A stretch of 64,000 nt of DNA, taken from the NCBI RefSeq assembly GCF_027111335.1, contig NZ_CP114288.1:3844001-3908000 (forward strand). The letters are read 5' to 3'. How positions within the stretch are numbered: position 1 is the stretch's first letter; each line of letters starts with the position of its first letter. The notes under the pieces are model-generated. The model was not told the origin of the DNA. It did no database searches and saw nothing but the letters and a program-made list of their open reading frames with translations. Positions 8,088 to 15,771 of this stretch are shown here, one piece after another. The translations under genes were made by a program, and so were the position numbers. Source of the DNA: Flavobacterium aquiphilum (GTDB lineage: Bacteria; Bacteroidota; Bacteroidia; Flavobacteriales; Flavobacteriaceae).

Positions 8088-10025
8088 ATGAGCATAAATC
8101 ATAATAGAATAAGGGTAGCCGATTTAGAAATAAATGAGGCCAATAAAATCTTAATCACAAACAGTGATGGAGAATTAGAGTTTGTTGATATTAACAATAC
8201 TCTTGATTGCACCCTGCCAGGAAATGCATTAGATGCCAGACAGGGTAAAGTACTAAAGGATTTAGTTGATAATATCAATGCATTACTTACTTCAGATAAT
8301 GCTAATTTAAACACCATTCAGAAGTTAGTTGACGCTACAACTAATATTCAAACTCAATTAAACAGTAAGGCTCTAGATGCAAATGTTTTACATAAAACAG
8401 ACAATGAATCTTGGACAGGAATTAAATCCTCTACTAATACGGGAGCTACTAGTGTAAATGGATTATCATTAACTAATAATGGTACAGCAGGAAATGCAAC
8501 TAGTTTATCAATAAATAATACTAATACAGGTAGAGGATTTCAATTAACTAATACTGGTACTGGCTCAGGTCAAGTAACAGTAAATAGTACTACAGGAATT
8601 GGTCAATATTTAGCTAATTCTGCAGGGGGCATTGGATATTCTACTGAAAATTCAAGTACTGGAGCAGCTTATTCAATAAATTCTTTAACTGGCTCTACTG
8701 GTAACTCAATAGAATTTAAGAAAAATGGAGTAACAAATTTAAGAATTGATTCAGAAGGTATGTTACGTACTACTAATACTGGTAGTACAAGTACAACTGG
8801 AATTGCCATAGTTAATTCTGGTGCTGCCGCTACTCAAGTTGTAAGTATATCCAATACTGCTGGAGGAAGAGGATTATTAGTTACTAATGGTTCTACTGGA
8901 GCGGGAATAGTAACCGCTAATAATGGTGCTGGTAATGGAGTATATGTAAATAATGGATCAACTGGTAGTGGTTACTCTTTAGATAATCAATCTACGGGCA
9001 TAGCTTTTTATCTTAATAGTGCTACAGGTTCTACTGGTGATTTATTAAGATTTCAAAAAAATAGTTCAACAACAGCTAAATTTGACCAACTAGGTATATT
9101 TACATCTAATCCATCAGTCACTGCCTCTGGAGGTGAAGCAAGAGGAATGAATATTAGTCCTACTCTAACAGCTGCTGCAAATAATGATGTTTTAACTGCT
9201 ATAAGAATTAATCCTACTTATAATCAAGGTGCTTTTACAGGTGTAACTAATTTAGGATTATATGTAAATGGTGCAATTAAAGCAACATCTAATGGTAACG
9301 ATTTGGTACTGATGACAGGTAATAATGATATTGCATTTAGAGCTGTTAGAGCTAATGCTCATGCTGATAATGTCTCAACCCAGTTTTTTCAAATAGGCAA
9401 TGCTGTCGATAAAGCTTTTCTTACTTCTTATCAAGGAAATGGTTTTTCTAGATTATCTTTCTCTTCTATAACAACACAATTCACTACTGCTGGTTATTTA
9501 TCCGCTTTAACTCCTACTGGTATATTTGAAATATCAGACGCTAGTAATAGGTATTTCAATGTTTTTTCATCAGGAAGAATTTCTCTAGGGTCAATAGTTG
9601 ATAACGGAGTAGATAAATTACAAGTAAATGGGACAATTTCAGCCTCTCCGGCAACAACTTTTAACCAAGTTGTTGTTAAATCTCAATTAGATGCTTCAGT
9701 TAGACCTTATAAGGTTTACACCGCTCTGTTAACTCAAACAGGTACTTCTGCGCCAACAGCCATTGTATTAGAGAATACGCTAGGTGTTACAATTTCTTGG
9801 AGCTATACATCCACAGGATTTTATACTTTTACTAGTTCTGCGAATATTTTTACAACTAATAAGACTATTATATTTACCACTAAGAGTCTGGCAGGAAGTT
9901 TTGGTATGGCATTTAATGCCAATATAAGTAGTTTTACTTCTGGAGATATTATTGTATCTAATTCCTCTGGTCTCATGGATAACTCTTTAAGTAATGCCTC
10001 TATTGAAATACGTGTATACTCTTAA
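8088..10025 (+). CDS. Phage-tail-fibre-like protein D (645 aa)
   Basis: Residues 1-112 are the shared anchor, nearly identical to fibre B in DNA as well as protein until about codon 130. Two copies of the shaft module follow (residues ~113-224 and ~227-336), each running from a TNTG/NSG start through GRGF or GRGL repeats to an end of the form EFKKN...LRIDSEG or RFQKN...KFDQLG. The second copy is closer to the single module of fibre B than to the first copy here. A DNGVDKLQVNG element follows near residue 505, then a C-terminal part (TYTFTSS..., ending ASIEIRVYS) not seen in the other fibres. The gene is AT-rich with no signal peptide. The tail-fibre role is inferred from the array context and shared modules. 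Confidence 0.8.
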   Translation: MSINHNRIRVADLEINEANKILITNSDGELEFVDINNTLDCTLPGNALDARQGKVLKDLVDNINALLTSDNANLNTIQKLVDATTNIQTQLNSKALDANVLHKTDNESWTGIKSSTNTGATSVNGLSLTNNGTAGNATSLSINNTNTGRGFQLTNTGTGSGQVTVNSTTGIGQYLANSAGGIGYSTENSSTGAAYSINSLTGSTGNSIEFKKNGVTNLRIDSEGMLRTTNTGSTSTTGIAIVNSGAAATQVVSISNTAGGRGLLVTNGSTGAGIVTANNGAGNGVYVNNGSTGSGYSLDNQSTGIAFYLNSATGSTGDLLRFQKNSSTTAKFDQLGIFTSNPSVTASGGEARGMNISPTLTAAANNDVLTAIRINPTYNQGAFTGVTNLGLYVNGAIKATSNGNDLVLMTGNNDIAFRAVRANAHADNVSTQFFQIGNAVDKAFLTSYQGNGFSRLSFSSITTQFTTAGYLSALTPTGIFEISDASNRYFNVFSSGRISLGSIVDNGVDKLQVNGTISASPATTFNQVVVKSQLDASVRPYKVYTALLTQTGTSAPTAIVLENTLGVTISWSYTSTGFYTFTSSANIFTTNKTIIFTTKSLAGSFGMAFNANISSFTSGDIIVSNSSGLMDNSLSNASIEIRVYS

Positions 10026-10040
10026 TCTTAAATAAGCATA

Positions 10041-10609
10041 TGTCTTGTCCTAAAATAGCTACACACAATTCAAGAGTGTATGAGACACAAAGAACAGGAA
10101 GTTTATGCTATCCGCGAGCGTAAGCAAAGTCATTATGACCAAATGTTGATTTTAAAAGTGGTAAAGAAAGTTGGAGCTGGTCATCCCCGCAAGGAAGCTA
10201 ACCGTATTTACGAATTAGGCAAAAGTTGCCTTTATAATTGGATGCGTAAATATGGCTCTATGAACTATCATCAAAACGTTAAACGAAAAAGCTATACTAA
10301 CCTGCAAAAGCGTACTGTTGTAACAGCCATAGAGCAAGGAAGGATGAGTATAAAAGAGGCGCAAACTGCTTATAGTGTAAAAAATGAAAAATAATCCGAA
10401 ACTGTAATGGCTAAAAAAACAAAACCAGTTAGTGCTGCACAAGCTGAAGCTTTACAAAAAGCATTGGAAGAAGCAGAATTGAAAATCAAGGCACTCAACA
10501 CGCTAATTGATGTGGCCGAAGAACAGCTTAAAATTGACATCAAAAAAAGTCTGGTGCCAAGCAGAATTGTCAAATCTGAAAACATTACACAAAAATTAGG
10601 ACAAAATCA
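10041..10609 (+). mobile_element. Internally deleted IS3-family-like element
   Basis: The left end TGTCTTGTCCTAAAATAGCT at 10041 is matched in inverse by AAAAATTAGGACAAAATCA at about 10591-10609. Both are imperfect terminal repeats of the kind found in IS3-family elements. The interval of about 570 bp is less than half the size of a complete element. It carries only orfA-type sequence; the catalytic orfB is absent. It separates the fibre array from the carbohydrate locus. It cannot move on its own but could be mobilised by a related transposase. Confidence 0.7.
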
Positions 10610-10634
10610 AGTTGTGCCCTTATATTCAGTCTAA
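10080..10634 (+). pseudogene. IS3-type OrfA remnant (helix-turn-helix plus leucine zipper)
   Basis: The first part (104 codons, starts MRHKEQEVYAIRERKQ) has the OrfA helix-turn-helix region: EANRIYELGKSCLYNWMRKYG, then RTVVTAIEQGRMSIKEAQTAY. It stops at a TAA after VKNEK, where about 20 residues of the usual OrfA appear deleted. The same frame resumes at 10407 with MAKKTKPVSAAQAEALQKAL and a leucine-zipper-like helix KIKALNTLIDVAEEQLKI. At the A7G run near 10543 the frame then departs. Shifting by -1 there restores KKSGAKQ, the usual OrfA end, so either a programmed-shift site or an indel lies there. No orfB follows. It overlaps the convergent LacI gene end by 4 bp. Confidence 0.75.
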
Positions 10635-11623
10635 CCCACGCTATAATTTTCTTTTACGATGATGTCTAGCGGTATGAAGTGGGTAGGATCTATATTTTCA
10701 TGCAAAATAATTTTTTTATAAAGATAGCTTATCCCCATATATCCTTGCTCTTCCGGCTTTTGATTTATTAAAAAATCAATTATTCCAGAATTCAAATACG
10801 TGATATTTTCTTTCAAAAGATCATAACCAATTATTCTTATCCCTCTTATTTTTTGTTCTTCTAAAAATTGAGCTACAATATATGCCCTGGAGTTGGGCAC
10901 AAAGATACTGCTGATGTCTTCAAACATTTTCAAAGTGAGCTGACTCGCATCTGAATCATTAATCGTAATTTCAGAAAAATTAAAATTTGTTAGTTCCGGA
11001 TGTTCGTCAAAAAAAGTATAAAATCCTTTTATTCGCTGCAAATAAATAGAAGTACTATCGATTTCTCTCGCTATTTTAACGATAAGTACATTACGTTCAT
11101 TTTTTACTGCAAAACTAATTAACCGCCCAGCTAAATAACCACTTTTAAAAGCATCTTGCCCAATATAATAATGAGGGATTTTATCTTTAATATCAGAGTC
11201 AATCATCACTACTGTTGTATCCTTCTTTTTATACTTTTCTAAAAATACAACTGACTCTTCATGAAAAATAGGAGAAAAAAGCAATCCGTCACATTCAAAA
11301 TCAATTACCTCTGAAAACTTTTCCTGAAATGACACACTGTCAAAATCATAAAGAAAGTAATGCAGCTCTACACCAAACTTCGCAAAATCATCTGCAGCTT
11401 TTTTGACTCCGTTTATCTGACTTTCCCAATACTCCAGTTTTTCGGACTTTGGCAAAAAAACAGCTATTTTACATTTTTTGTTCGAAGCCAAATTGCTTGC
11501 AAAAATATTTCGCTTAAAACCATATTTCTCAATTATCGCATTTACCTTATCGATATTTTCCTGCGACACCTGTCCCCTATTGTGAATAATTCGATCCACA
11601 GTCCCTGGAGAAACATTGGCCAA
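10631..11623 (-). CDS. LacI/PurR-type transcriptional regulator with uncertain start
   Basis: LacI-family regulator. The helix-turn-helix recognition part ANVSPGTVDRIIHNRGQVS is followed by the hinge and a periplasmic-binding-protein-like sensor domain (IAVFLPKSEKLEYWES, then DGLLFSPIF and VVMIDSD). At 330 residues it is near full length. The first in-frame start used here is a TTG at 11623, which drops helix 1. The frame stays open upstream and encodes DIITIKKIAE, exactly the missing helix, but no ATG, GTG or TTG precedes it before the stop. A rare start (ATT, or ACG at 11656) or damage to the start codon must be considered. It is divergent from the uxu pair and faces the palindromic operator at 11756, so it is probably that pair's repressor with a uronate-derived ligand (inference). 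Confidence 0.8.
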   Translation of the reverse strand: MANVSPGTVDRIIHNRGQVSQENIDKVNAIIEKYGFKRNIFASNLASNKKCKIAVFLPKSEKLEYWESQINGVKKAADDFAKFGVELHYFLYDFDSVSFQEKFSEVIDFECDGLLFSPIFHEESVVFLEKYKKKDTTVVMIDSDIKDKIPHYYIGQDAFKSGYLAGRLISFAVKNERNVLIVKIAREIDSTSIYLQRIKGFYTFFDEHPELTNFNFSEITINDSDASQLTLKMFEDISSIFVPNSRAYIVAQFLEEQKIRGIRIIGYDLLKENITYLNSGIIDFLINQKPEEQGYMGISYLYKKIILHENIDPTHFIPLDIIVKENYSVG

Positions 11624-11740
11624 TTCAGCTATTTTTTTAATTGTTATAATATCCGTTAGATTTAAGTTAATAACGTATGGAAAGCTGTAAAATTAATTTT
11701 TTTTATTTCAAAATCCGCTATTTACATTTAAGTTTTTATA

Positions 11741-11748
11741 TATATTTG
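11741..11748 (+). promoter_or_regulatory. Putative -7 box of the uxu operon promoter
   Basis: TATATTTG matches the Bacteroidota -7 consensus TAnnTTTG. It lies about 95 bp before the SDR gene. A TTTA at 11721-11724 may serve as a weak -33 box. The operator at 11756 starts 7 bp downstream, so it would cover the transcription start. Confidence 0.6.
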
Positions 11749-11755
11749 CATTATC

Positions 11756-11769
11756 CGTGTGCGCACACG
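11756..11769. promoter_or_regulatory. LacI-type operator (14-bp perfect palindrome)
   Basis: CGTGTGCGCACACG is a perfect 14-bp palindrome with a central CG, standing out as GC-rich in an AT-rich intergenic region. Its place just after the -7 box fits repression of the SDR-uxuA operon, and it lies between that operon and the divergent LacI-type gene. Binding by that protein is inferred. Confidence 0.7.
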
Positions 11770-11844
11770 AAAATTGCGTGTATTGTAAAAATTGGTTTTA
11801 GATAAATCCATAAAAAAGTAAATAATTAAAATAGAAATTTATAT

Positions 11845-12669
11845 ATGAAAACAGTAGTAATAACAGGAGCAGGAGGAGTTTTATGCGGCACATTGGCTAA
11901 AGCTTTAGCTAAAGAAGGTCATCAAATAGCAGTTTTGGACTTAAAAAAAGAATCGGCAGACAGAGTTGCCGATGAAATTAATGCAGCGGGTGGAAAAGCA
12001 ATTGGGGTTGCAGCGAACGTGTTGGAAAGAGAATCGTTGGAAGCTGCCAAAAAAGAAGTCAACGAAAAATTGGGAAGTTGCGATATTTTGGTGAACGGAG
12101 CTGGTGGAAACCATCCGTTGGGAACCACCACAAACCCATTTTTGTTGGAGGAAGATTTACTAAATACAACCGAAGGCTTCAAAACTTTCTTTGATTTGGA
12201 TGCCGAAGGAATTAAATTCGTTTTCAACTTAAACTTTATCGGAACTTTATTGCCAACACAAGTTTTTTCTAAAGACATGATCGGCAGAAAAGGCTGTAGT
12301 ATTTTGAATATATCGTCAATGAACGCTTTCACGCCTCTGACAAAAATACCGGCGTACAGCGGAGCAAAAGCAGCGGTATCCAACTTTACTCAATGGCTGG
12401 CAGTACACTTTTCAAAAGTGGGTATCCGAGTGAATGCAATAGCGCCCGGGTTCTTCCTGACCGACCAAAATAGAACATTGTTAACTACCGAAAACGGCGA
12501 ATTGACGCCAAGAGGGAACACTATTATCGGTCAAACTCCTATGGGAAGATTTGGAGAACCTGAGGATTTAATCAGCTCCACGTTGTATCTTTGTGATGAT
12601 GCCTCTTCTTTTGTAACCGGAGTTGTTATTCCTATTGACGGTGGATTTAGTGCATTTAGTGGAGTTTAA
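11845..12669 (+). CDS. SDR oxidoreductase, probable D-mannonate (fructuronate) oxidoreductase
   Basis: 274-residue classical-type short-chain dehydrogenase. The dinucleotide site is TGAGGVLCG (residues ~7-15), followed by an acidic LDLKK after strand 2 (NAD preference likely), VNGAGG near 92, the catalytic Ser in NISSMNAF near 165, and YSGAKAA with the catalytic Tyr/Lys near 178-182. The C-terminus is the usual PIDGGFSAFSGV. The extended loop around residues 95-125 resembles the YjmF/UxuB-like SDR class that interconverts fructuronate and mannonate. The adjacent uxuA 34 bp downstream supports that reaction: fructuronate to mannonate, then dehydration. It acts in the cytoplasm. Substrate assignment rests on context; other sugar-acid SDRs are possible. 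Confidence 0.8.
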   Translation: MKTVVITGAGGVLCGTLAKALAKEGHQIAVLDLKKESADRVADEINAAGGKAIGVAANVLERESLEAAKKEVNEKLGSCDILVNGAGGNHPLGTTTNPFLLEEDLLNTTEGFKTFFDLDAEGIKFVFNLNFIGTLLPTQVFSKDMIGRKGCSILNISSMNAFTPLTKIPAYSGAKAAVSNFTQWLAVHFSKVGIRVNAIAPGFFLTDQNRTLLTTENGELTPRGNTIIGQTPMGRFGEPEDLISSTLYLCDDASSFVTGVVIPIDGGFSAFSGV

Positions 12670-12703
12670 AAGATAGTACTTAAAATAATTATATAAAAAA
12701 ATT

Positions 12704-13861
12704 ATGGAACAAACATGGAGATGGTACGGACCAAATGATCCCGTACAATTAGCTGATGCTAAACAGGCCGGTGCAACCGGAATCGTGACTGCCCTACACC
12801 ATATCAAAAACGGACAGGTATGGGAAGTGGATGAAATCATGAAAAGAAAAAATGAAGTGGAGGCTGCGGGATTGACTTTTTCAGTAGTGGAAAGTATTCC
12901 GGTGCATGAAGACATCAAAAAACAAACGGGTGACTACTTGCAATACATAGAAAACTACAAGCAAAGCATCAAAAACTTGGCGGCTTGCGGTGTTCATATT
13001 GTTTGCTATAACTTTATGCCGGTTTTGGATTGGTCTAGAACCGATTTGTCATACGAAATGCCGGATGGTTCCAAAGCTTTGCGCTTTGACATCAATGAAT
13101 TTGCCGCTTTTGAATTATTCATTCTAAAACGTCCGGGAGCAGAAAAGACCTATACAGAAGCACAAATTGCAAAAGCAAAAGCTACTTTTGAAAAACTGAC
13201 TGATGCCGATAAAATAAAATTACAACAAAATATTATCGCTGGTTTACCAGGTGCTGAAGAATCCTACACTGTGGATGATTTCCTAAAAGTTTTGCAGGGA
13301 TATGATGGTATCGACGCCAATAGATTAAAAGAAAATCTTTATTATTTCCTTCGCGAAATTGTACCTGTGGCCGAAAGCGTAGGCGTAAAAATGGCAATTC
13401 ACCCTGACGATCCGCCTTATCCAATTTTGGGACTTCCAAGAGTCGTAAGCACCGAAGCTGATTTAGTGCAGTTGCTAAATGCTATTGATTCTCCTTCTAA
13501 TGGATTTTGTATGTGCACGGGATCTTATGGCGTAATTGCTCAAAATGATTTATCGGGAATGATTGACCGTAATGGCGAAAAAATGAATTTTATCCACCTA
13601 AGAAGCACACAACGTGACGAGGAAGGAAATTTCTATGAAGCCAATCACCTGGAAGGAAATGTGGATATGTATGAGGTGGTGAAATCTATCGTAAAGATGG
13701 AGAGAAAAACCAACAGAATTATCCCAATGCGTCCCGATCACGGACACCAAATGCTTGATGATTTGAAGAAAAAAACCAACCCAGGATATTCAGGAATTGG
13801 ACGTTTGAGAGGTTTGGCTGAATTACGCGGTTTGGAATTGGGTATCAAAAGAAGTTTGTAG
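12704..13861 (+). CDS. uxuA: Mannonate dehydratase
   Basis: 385 residues, close to the ~394 of E. coli UxuA. The start [12 protein letters not shown] is characteristic. The metal-site region includes His233 in HPDDPP, Cys271 in CMCTGSYG, the HLR near residue 306 and RPDHGH near 345. [12 protein letters not shown] closes the protein. It catalyses D-mannonate to 2-keto-3-deoxygluconate with a divalent metal in the cytoplasm. It is the second gene of the LacI-controlled pair. A paralogue lies at 54100-55284 with a Phe for Tyr in the opening motif and a different middle segment, so the two are old duplicates or separately acquired. Confidence 0.93.
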   Translation: MEQTWRWYGPNDPVQLADAKQAGATGIVTALHHIKNGQVWEVDEIMKRKNEVEAAGLTFSVVESIPVHEDIKKQTGDYLQYIENYKQSIKNLAACGVHIVCYNFMPVLDWSRTDLSYEMPDGSKALRFDINEFAAFELFILKRPGAEKTYTEAQIAKAKATFEKLTDADKIKLQQNIIAGLPGAEESYTVDDFLKVLQGYDGIDANRLKENLYYFLREIVPVAESVGVKMAIHPDDPPYPILGLPRVVSTEADLVQLLNAIDSPSNGFCMCTGSYGVIAQNDLSGMIDRNGEKMNFIHLRSTQRDEEGNFYEANHLEGNVDMYEVVKSIVKMERKTNRIIPMRPDHGHQMLDDLKKKTNPGYSGIGRLRGLAELRGLELGIKRSL

Positions 13862-13869
13862 ATAACAGT

Positions 13870-13917
13870 ATTCCACCTTCGCTTTTTTTTATAAAACAAA
13901 ATTGCGCAAGGTGGAAT
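13870..13917 (+). repeat. Inverted repeat after uxuA
   Basis: ATTCCACCTT and AAGGTGGAAT form a perfect 10-bp stem around a 28-base loop containing a T8 run, 8 bp after the uxuA stop. It may act as an mRNA 3' end structure; the main terminator seems to be at 14053. Confidence 0.5.
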
Positions 13918-14052
13918 TATCTCAGTAGTAAATTGAAATCCCTGTATTTATAAGATTATTATAAAAAACAGCGAAATCTATTTCTCTGCAGAAGACAAGC
14001 CCCTTAGTAAACATTGAGGGTTTCGTTATTTATTAGTTAAACCGTTTTCTAC

Positions 14053-14101
14053 AAAAATGCAAAATGGTGTTACCTTTTCAGGTAGCACCATTTTGCATTT
14101 T
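14053..14101 (+). terminator. Strong hairpin terminator downstream of uxuA
   Basis: AAAAATGCAAAATGGTGTTACC pairs with GGTAGCACCATTTTGCATTTT over 20 bp or more with one G-T position and a 6-base loop, flanked by A and T runs. The uxuA to GH88 interval (13862-14350) holds no gene; this hairpin and the one at 14260 are its main content. Confidence 0.7.
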
Positions 14102-14259
14102 ATCTCTCCTGTTTTTTTTACAAAAATCTGTTTTTCAAGCTTTTGAGAGACATAATTGTAGTCATTTTATTCGCTTATTAAATTTTATTTTACAACATCA
14201 CCAATTAAAAATTTTCTTAATCCAGTTTGGCAATTTATTGTACCTCTTTAAATAGTACC

Positions 14260-14336
14260 ATAAACACACATAAAGCATAGCTTTAAATCTATAAATTGTT
14301 TTATAAATTTAAAACTATGCTTTATGTGTGGTTTTA
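14260..14336. terminator. Very long imperfect hairpin between convergent uxuA and GH88
   Basis: CACACATAAAGCATAG (14265-14280) is the exact complement of CTATGCTTTATGTGTG (14315-14330), and the inner arms CTTTAAATCTATAAA / TTTATAAATTTAAAA extend the stem to roughly 33 bp with a 4-base loop. It lies just past the stop of GH88 on the minus strand and could end transcription in both directions. The length and near-perfect pairing exceed an ordinary terminator and suggest a MITE-like origin. Confidence 0.6.
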
Positions 14337-14350
14337 TAGTCCCCCACAGA

Positions 14351-15562
14351 CTATAAATACCATTTTTTATATCGCAATAATGCTTCCAAGAAATAATAAT
14401 CCGCATACGTAAGCGGCGTATCAACTTCACTTTTATGTGGAATCGATCCTACGCTGTGCATCAACAAATAACCTCCGTTTGTTCCCAATTGCGCTCTATA
14501 CTTTGGACTTGATAATGACTTCAAAATTGTCTTGGCAACGTTTACATAATTTTGCTTTTCCTTTCCTGAAGTGTATTGTCCCAATTCCAACAATGCCGAT
14601 GCATAAACTGATGCAGCCGATACATCACGCAAAGTACTTGGAGTTATTGGCGCATCAAAATCCCAATACGGAACCTTATCAGATGGCAAATTAGGGTTGT
14701 TCAATATAAATTTGGCAACTCCTTGTGCTTGCTTTAAGTAAGCCGGATCTTTTGTAAAACGATACATCATAGTATAACCGTATAATGCCCATCCTTGCCC
14801 CCTGCTCCATGCACTGGAATCGGCATATCCTTGAGCAGTAACTTTCTTTTTAACTTCTCCTGTATTCAAATCATAATCCAATACGTGATAACTGCTGTAA
14901 TCTGGTCTGAAATGATTTTTAATCGTTGTATTGGCATGCGTTTCGGCTATGTTTGCAAAACTTTTATCAGTACTGTTATGACTTGCCCATTCCAACATTT
15001 CAAGGTTCATCATGTTGTCAATGATCACCGGACCAACAAAACCTTTTTGTCTAAGTCCTCCATCAGTAACTTCCCACGATTGAATTACTTTGGCATCGGG
15101 ACGATATCTTGTAGCTAATGATTTAGACGATTGAAGGATCACTTTTTTATACTCCTCATTTTTTGTCAATCGATAAGCATTTCCAAAACTGCAAAACATC
15201 ATAAAACCCAAATCATGGTTTTTTGTAAAATATTTTACCGTATCCAAAATGGCCAATCGTTTTTTGGCTTCATCAAGGATTAAAGGCTTTTTGGTATATT
15301 CATAAATATACAAAAGTGTTCCCGGATAAAACCCGCTGCACCACCAATAAACATCGGAATTGACATTACGATTATTTTCGAATGTTCTAGGCATCGAATC
15401 GGATGGAGTTGCTTTCTCCAAATATTGATACTGCTTTTCGGCAAATGCAAAATTATCCTGAATCATTTTTTGCATGACAAAATGATCCTTGCTATTGTCT
15501 TTTTGAGCCGAAATTGATAAGCTACAAAATGACAATAGTATTAAATAATACTTTGTTTTCAT
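14351..15562 (-). CDS. GH88 unsaturated glucuronyl hydrolase
   Basis: 403 residues with signal peptide MKTKYYLILLSFCSLSISAQ, so periplasmic or surface. It is an (alpha/alpha)6-barrel enzyme of GH88. Asp117 in NHDLGF and Asp182 in IDNMMNLE match the two essential Asp residues of Bacillus UGL (Asp88 and Asp149). SAWSRGQGWALYGY (~250) and DVSAASVYASALLELG are further family signatures. It removes the 4,5-unsaturated uronic acid from oligosaccharides made by polysaccharide lyases, which fits the two PL8 lyases downstream in the locus. A hairpin terminator separates it from susD, so it has its own promoter. A GH105-type activity is less likely given these motifs. Confidence 0.9.
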   Translation of the reverse strand: MKTKYYLILLSFCSLSISAQKDNSKDHFVMQKMIQDNFAFAEKQYQYLEKATPSDSMPRTFENNRNVNSDVYWWCSGFYPGTLLYIYEYTKKPLILDEAKKRLAILDTVKYFTKNHDLGFMMFCSFGNAYRLTKNEEYKKVILQSSKSLATRYRPDAKVIQSWEVTDGGLRQKGFVGPVIIDNMMNLEMLEWASHNSTDKSFANIAETHANTTIKNHFRPDYSSYHVLDYDLNTGEVKKKVTAQGYADSSAWSRGQGWALYGYTMMYRFTKDPAYLKQAQGVAKFILNNPNLPSDKVPYWDFDAPITPSTLRDVSAASVYASALLELGQYTSGKEKQNYVNVAKTILKSLSSPKYRAQLGTNGGYLLMHSVGSIPHKSEVDTPLTYADYYFLEALLRYKKWYL

Positions 15563-15711
15563 GTGAGTTGTTTATTGTTTTTAATTGGCCATATGAGTTA
15601 TATGTAGTTAATTGCTTCGCCTGTTCATTTTCGTCCTAGTTTCATAGATGCTATTGGTTTTTACGACCAATTTAAATCATGCTCATTTCTCATGAATTTT
15701 ACTATGTGATA

Positions 15712-15755
15712 AAAAAGTTGGTAAAAAGTTATTGTGTAATTTTTACCAACTTTTT
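15712..15755. terminator. Terminator after susD
   Basis: AAAAAGTTGGTAAAAA / TTTTTACCAACTTTTT is a perfect 16-bp stem with a 12-base loop. It lies directly after the susD stop on the minus strand and ends the susCD unit before GH88. Confidence 0.8.
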
Positions 15756-15771
15756 ATATCAGAACTAAATT

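Noticed and set aside
330-10025. Phase-variable inversion system for the fibres
   Set aside because: All four genes point the same way, and no invertase gene or inverted recombination sites were seen, so exchange by homologous recombination is more plausible.
12568-12918. 116-codon minus-strand frame across the SDR/uxuA junction
   Set aside because: Shadow of two well-supported genes.
14064-14255. 63-codon plus-strand frame downstream of uxuA
   Set aside because: It begins inside the terminator hairpin and has no protein-family features.
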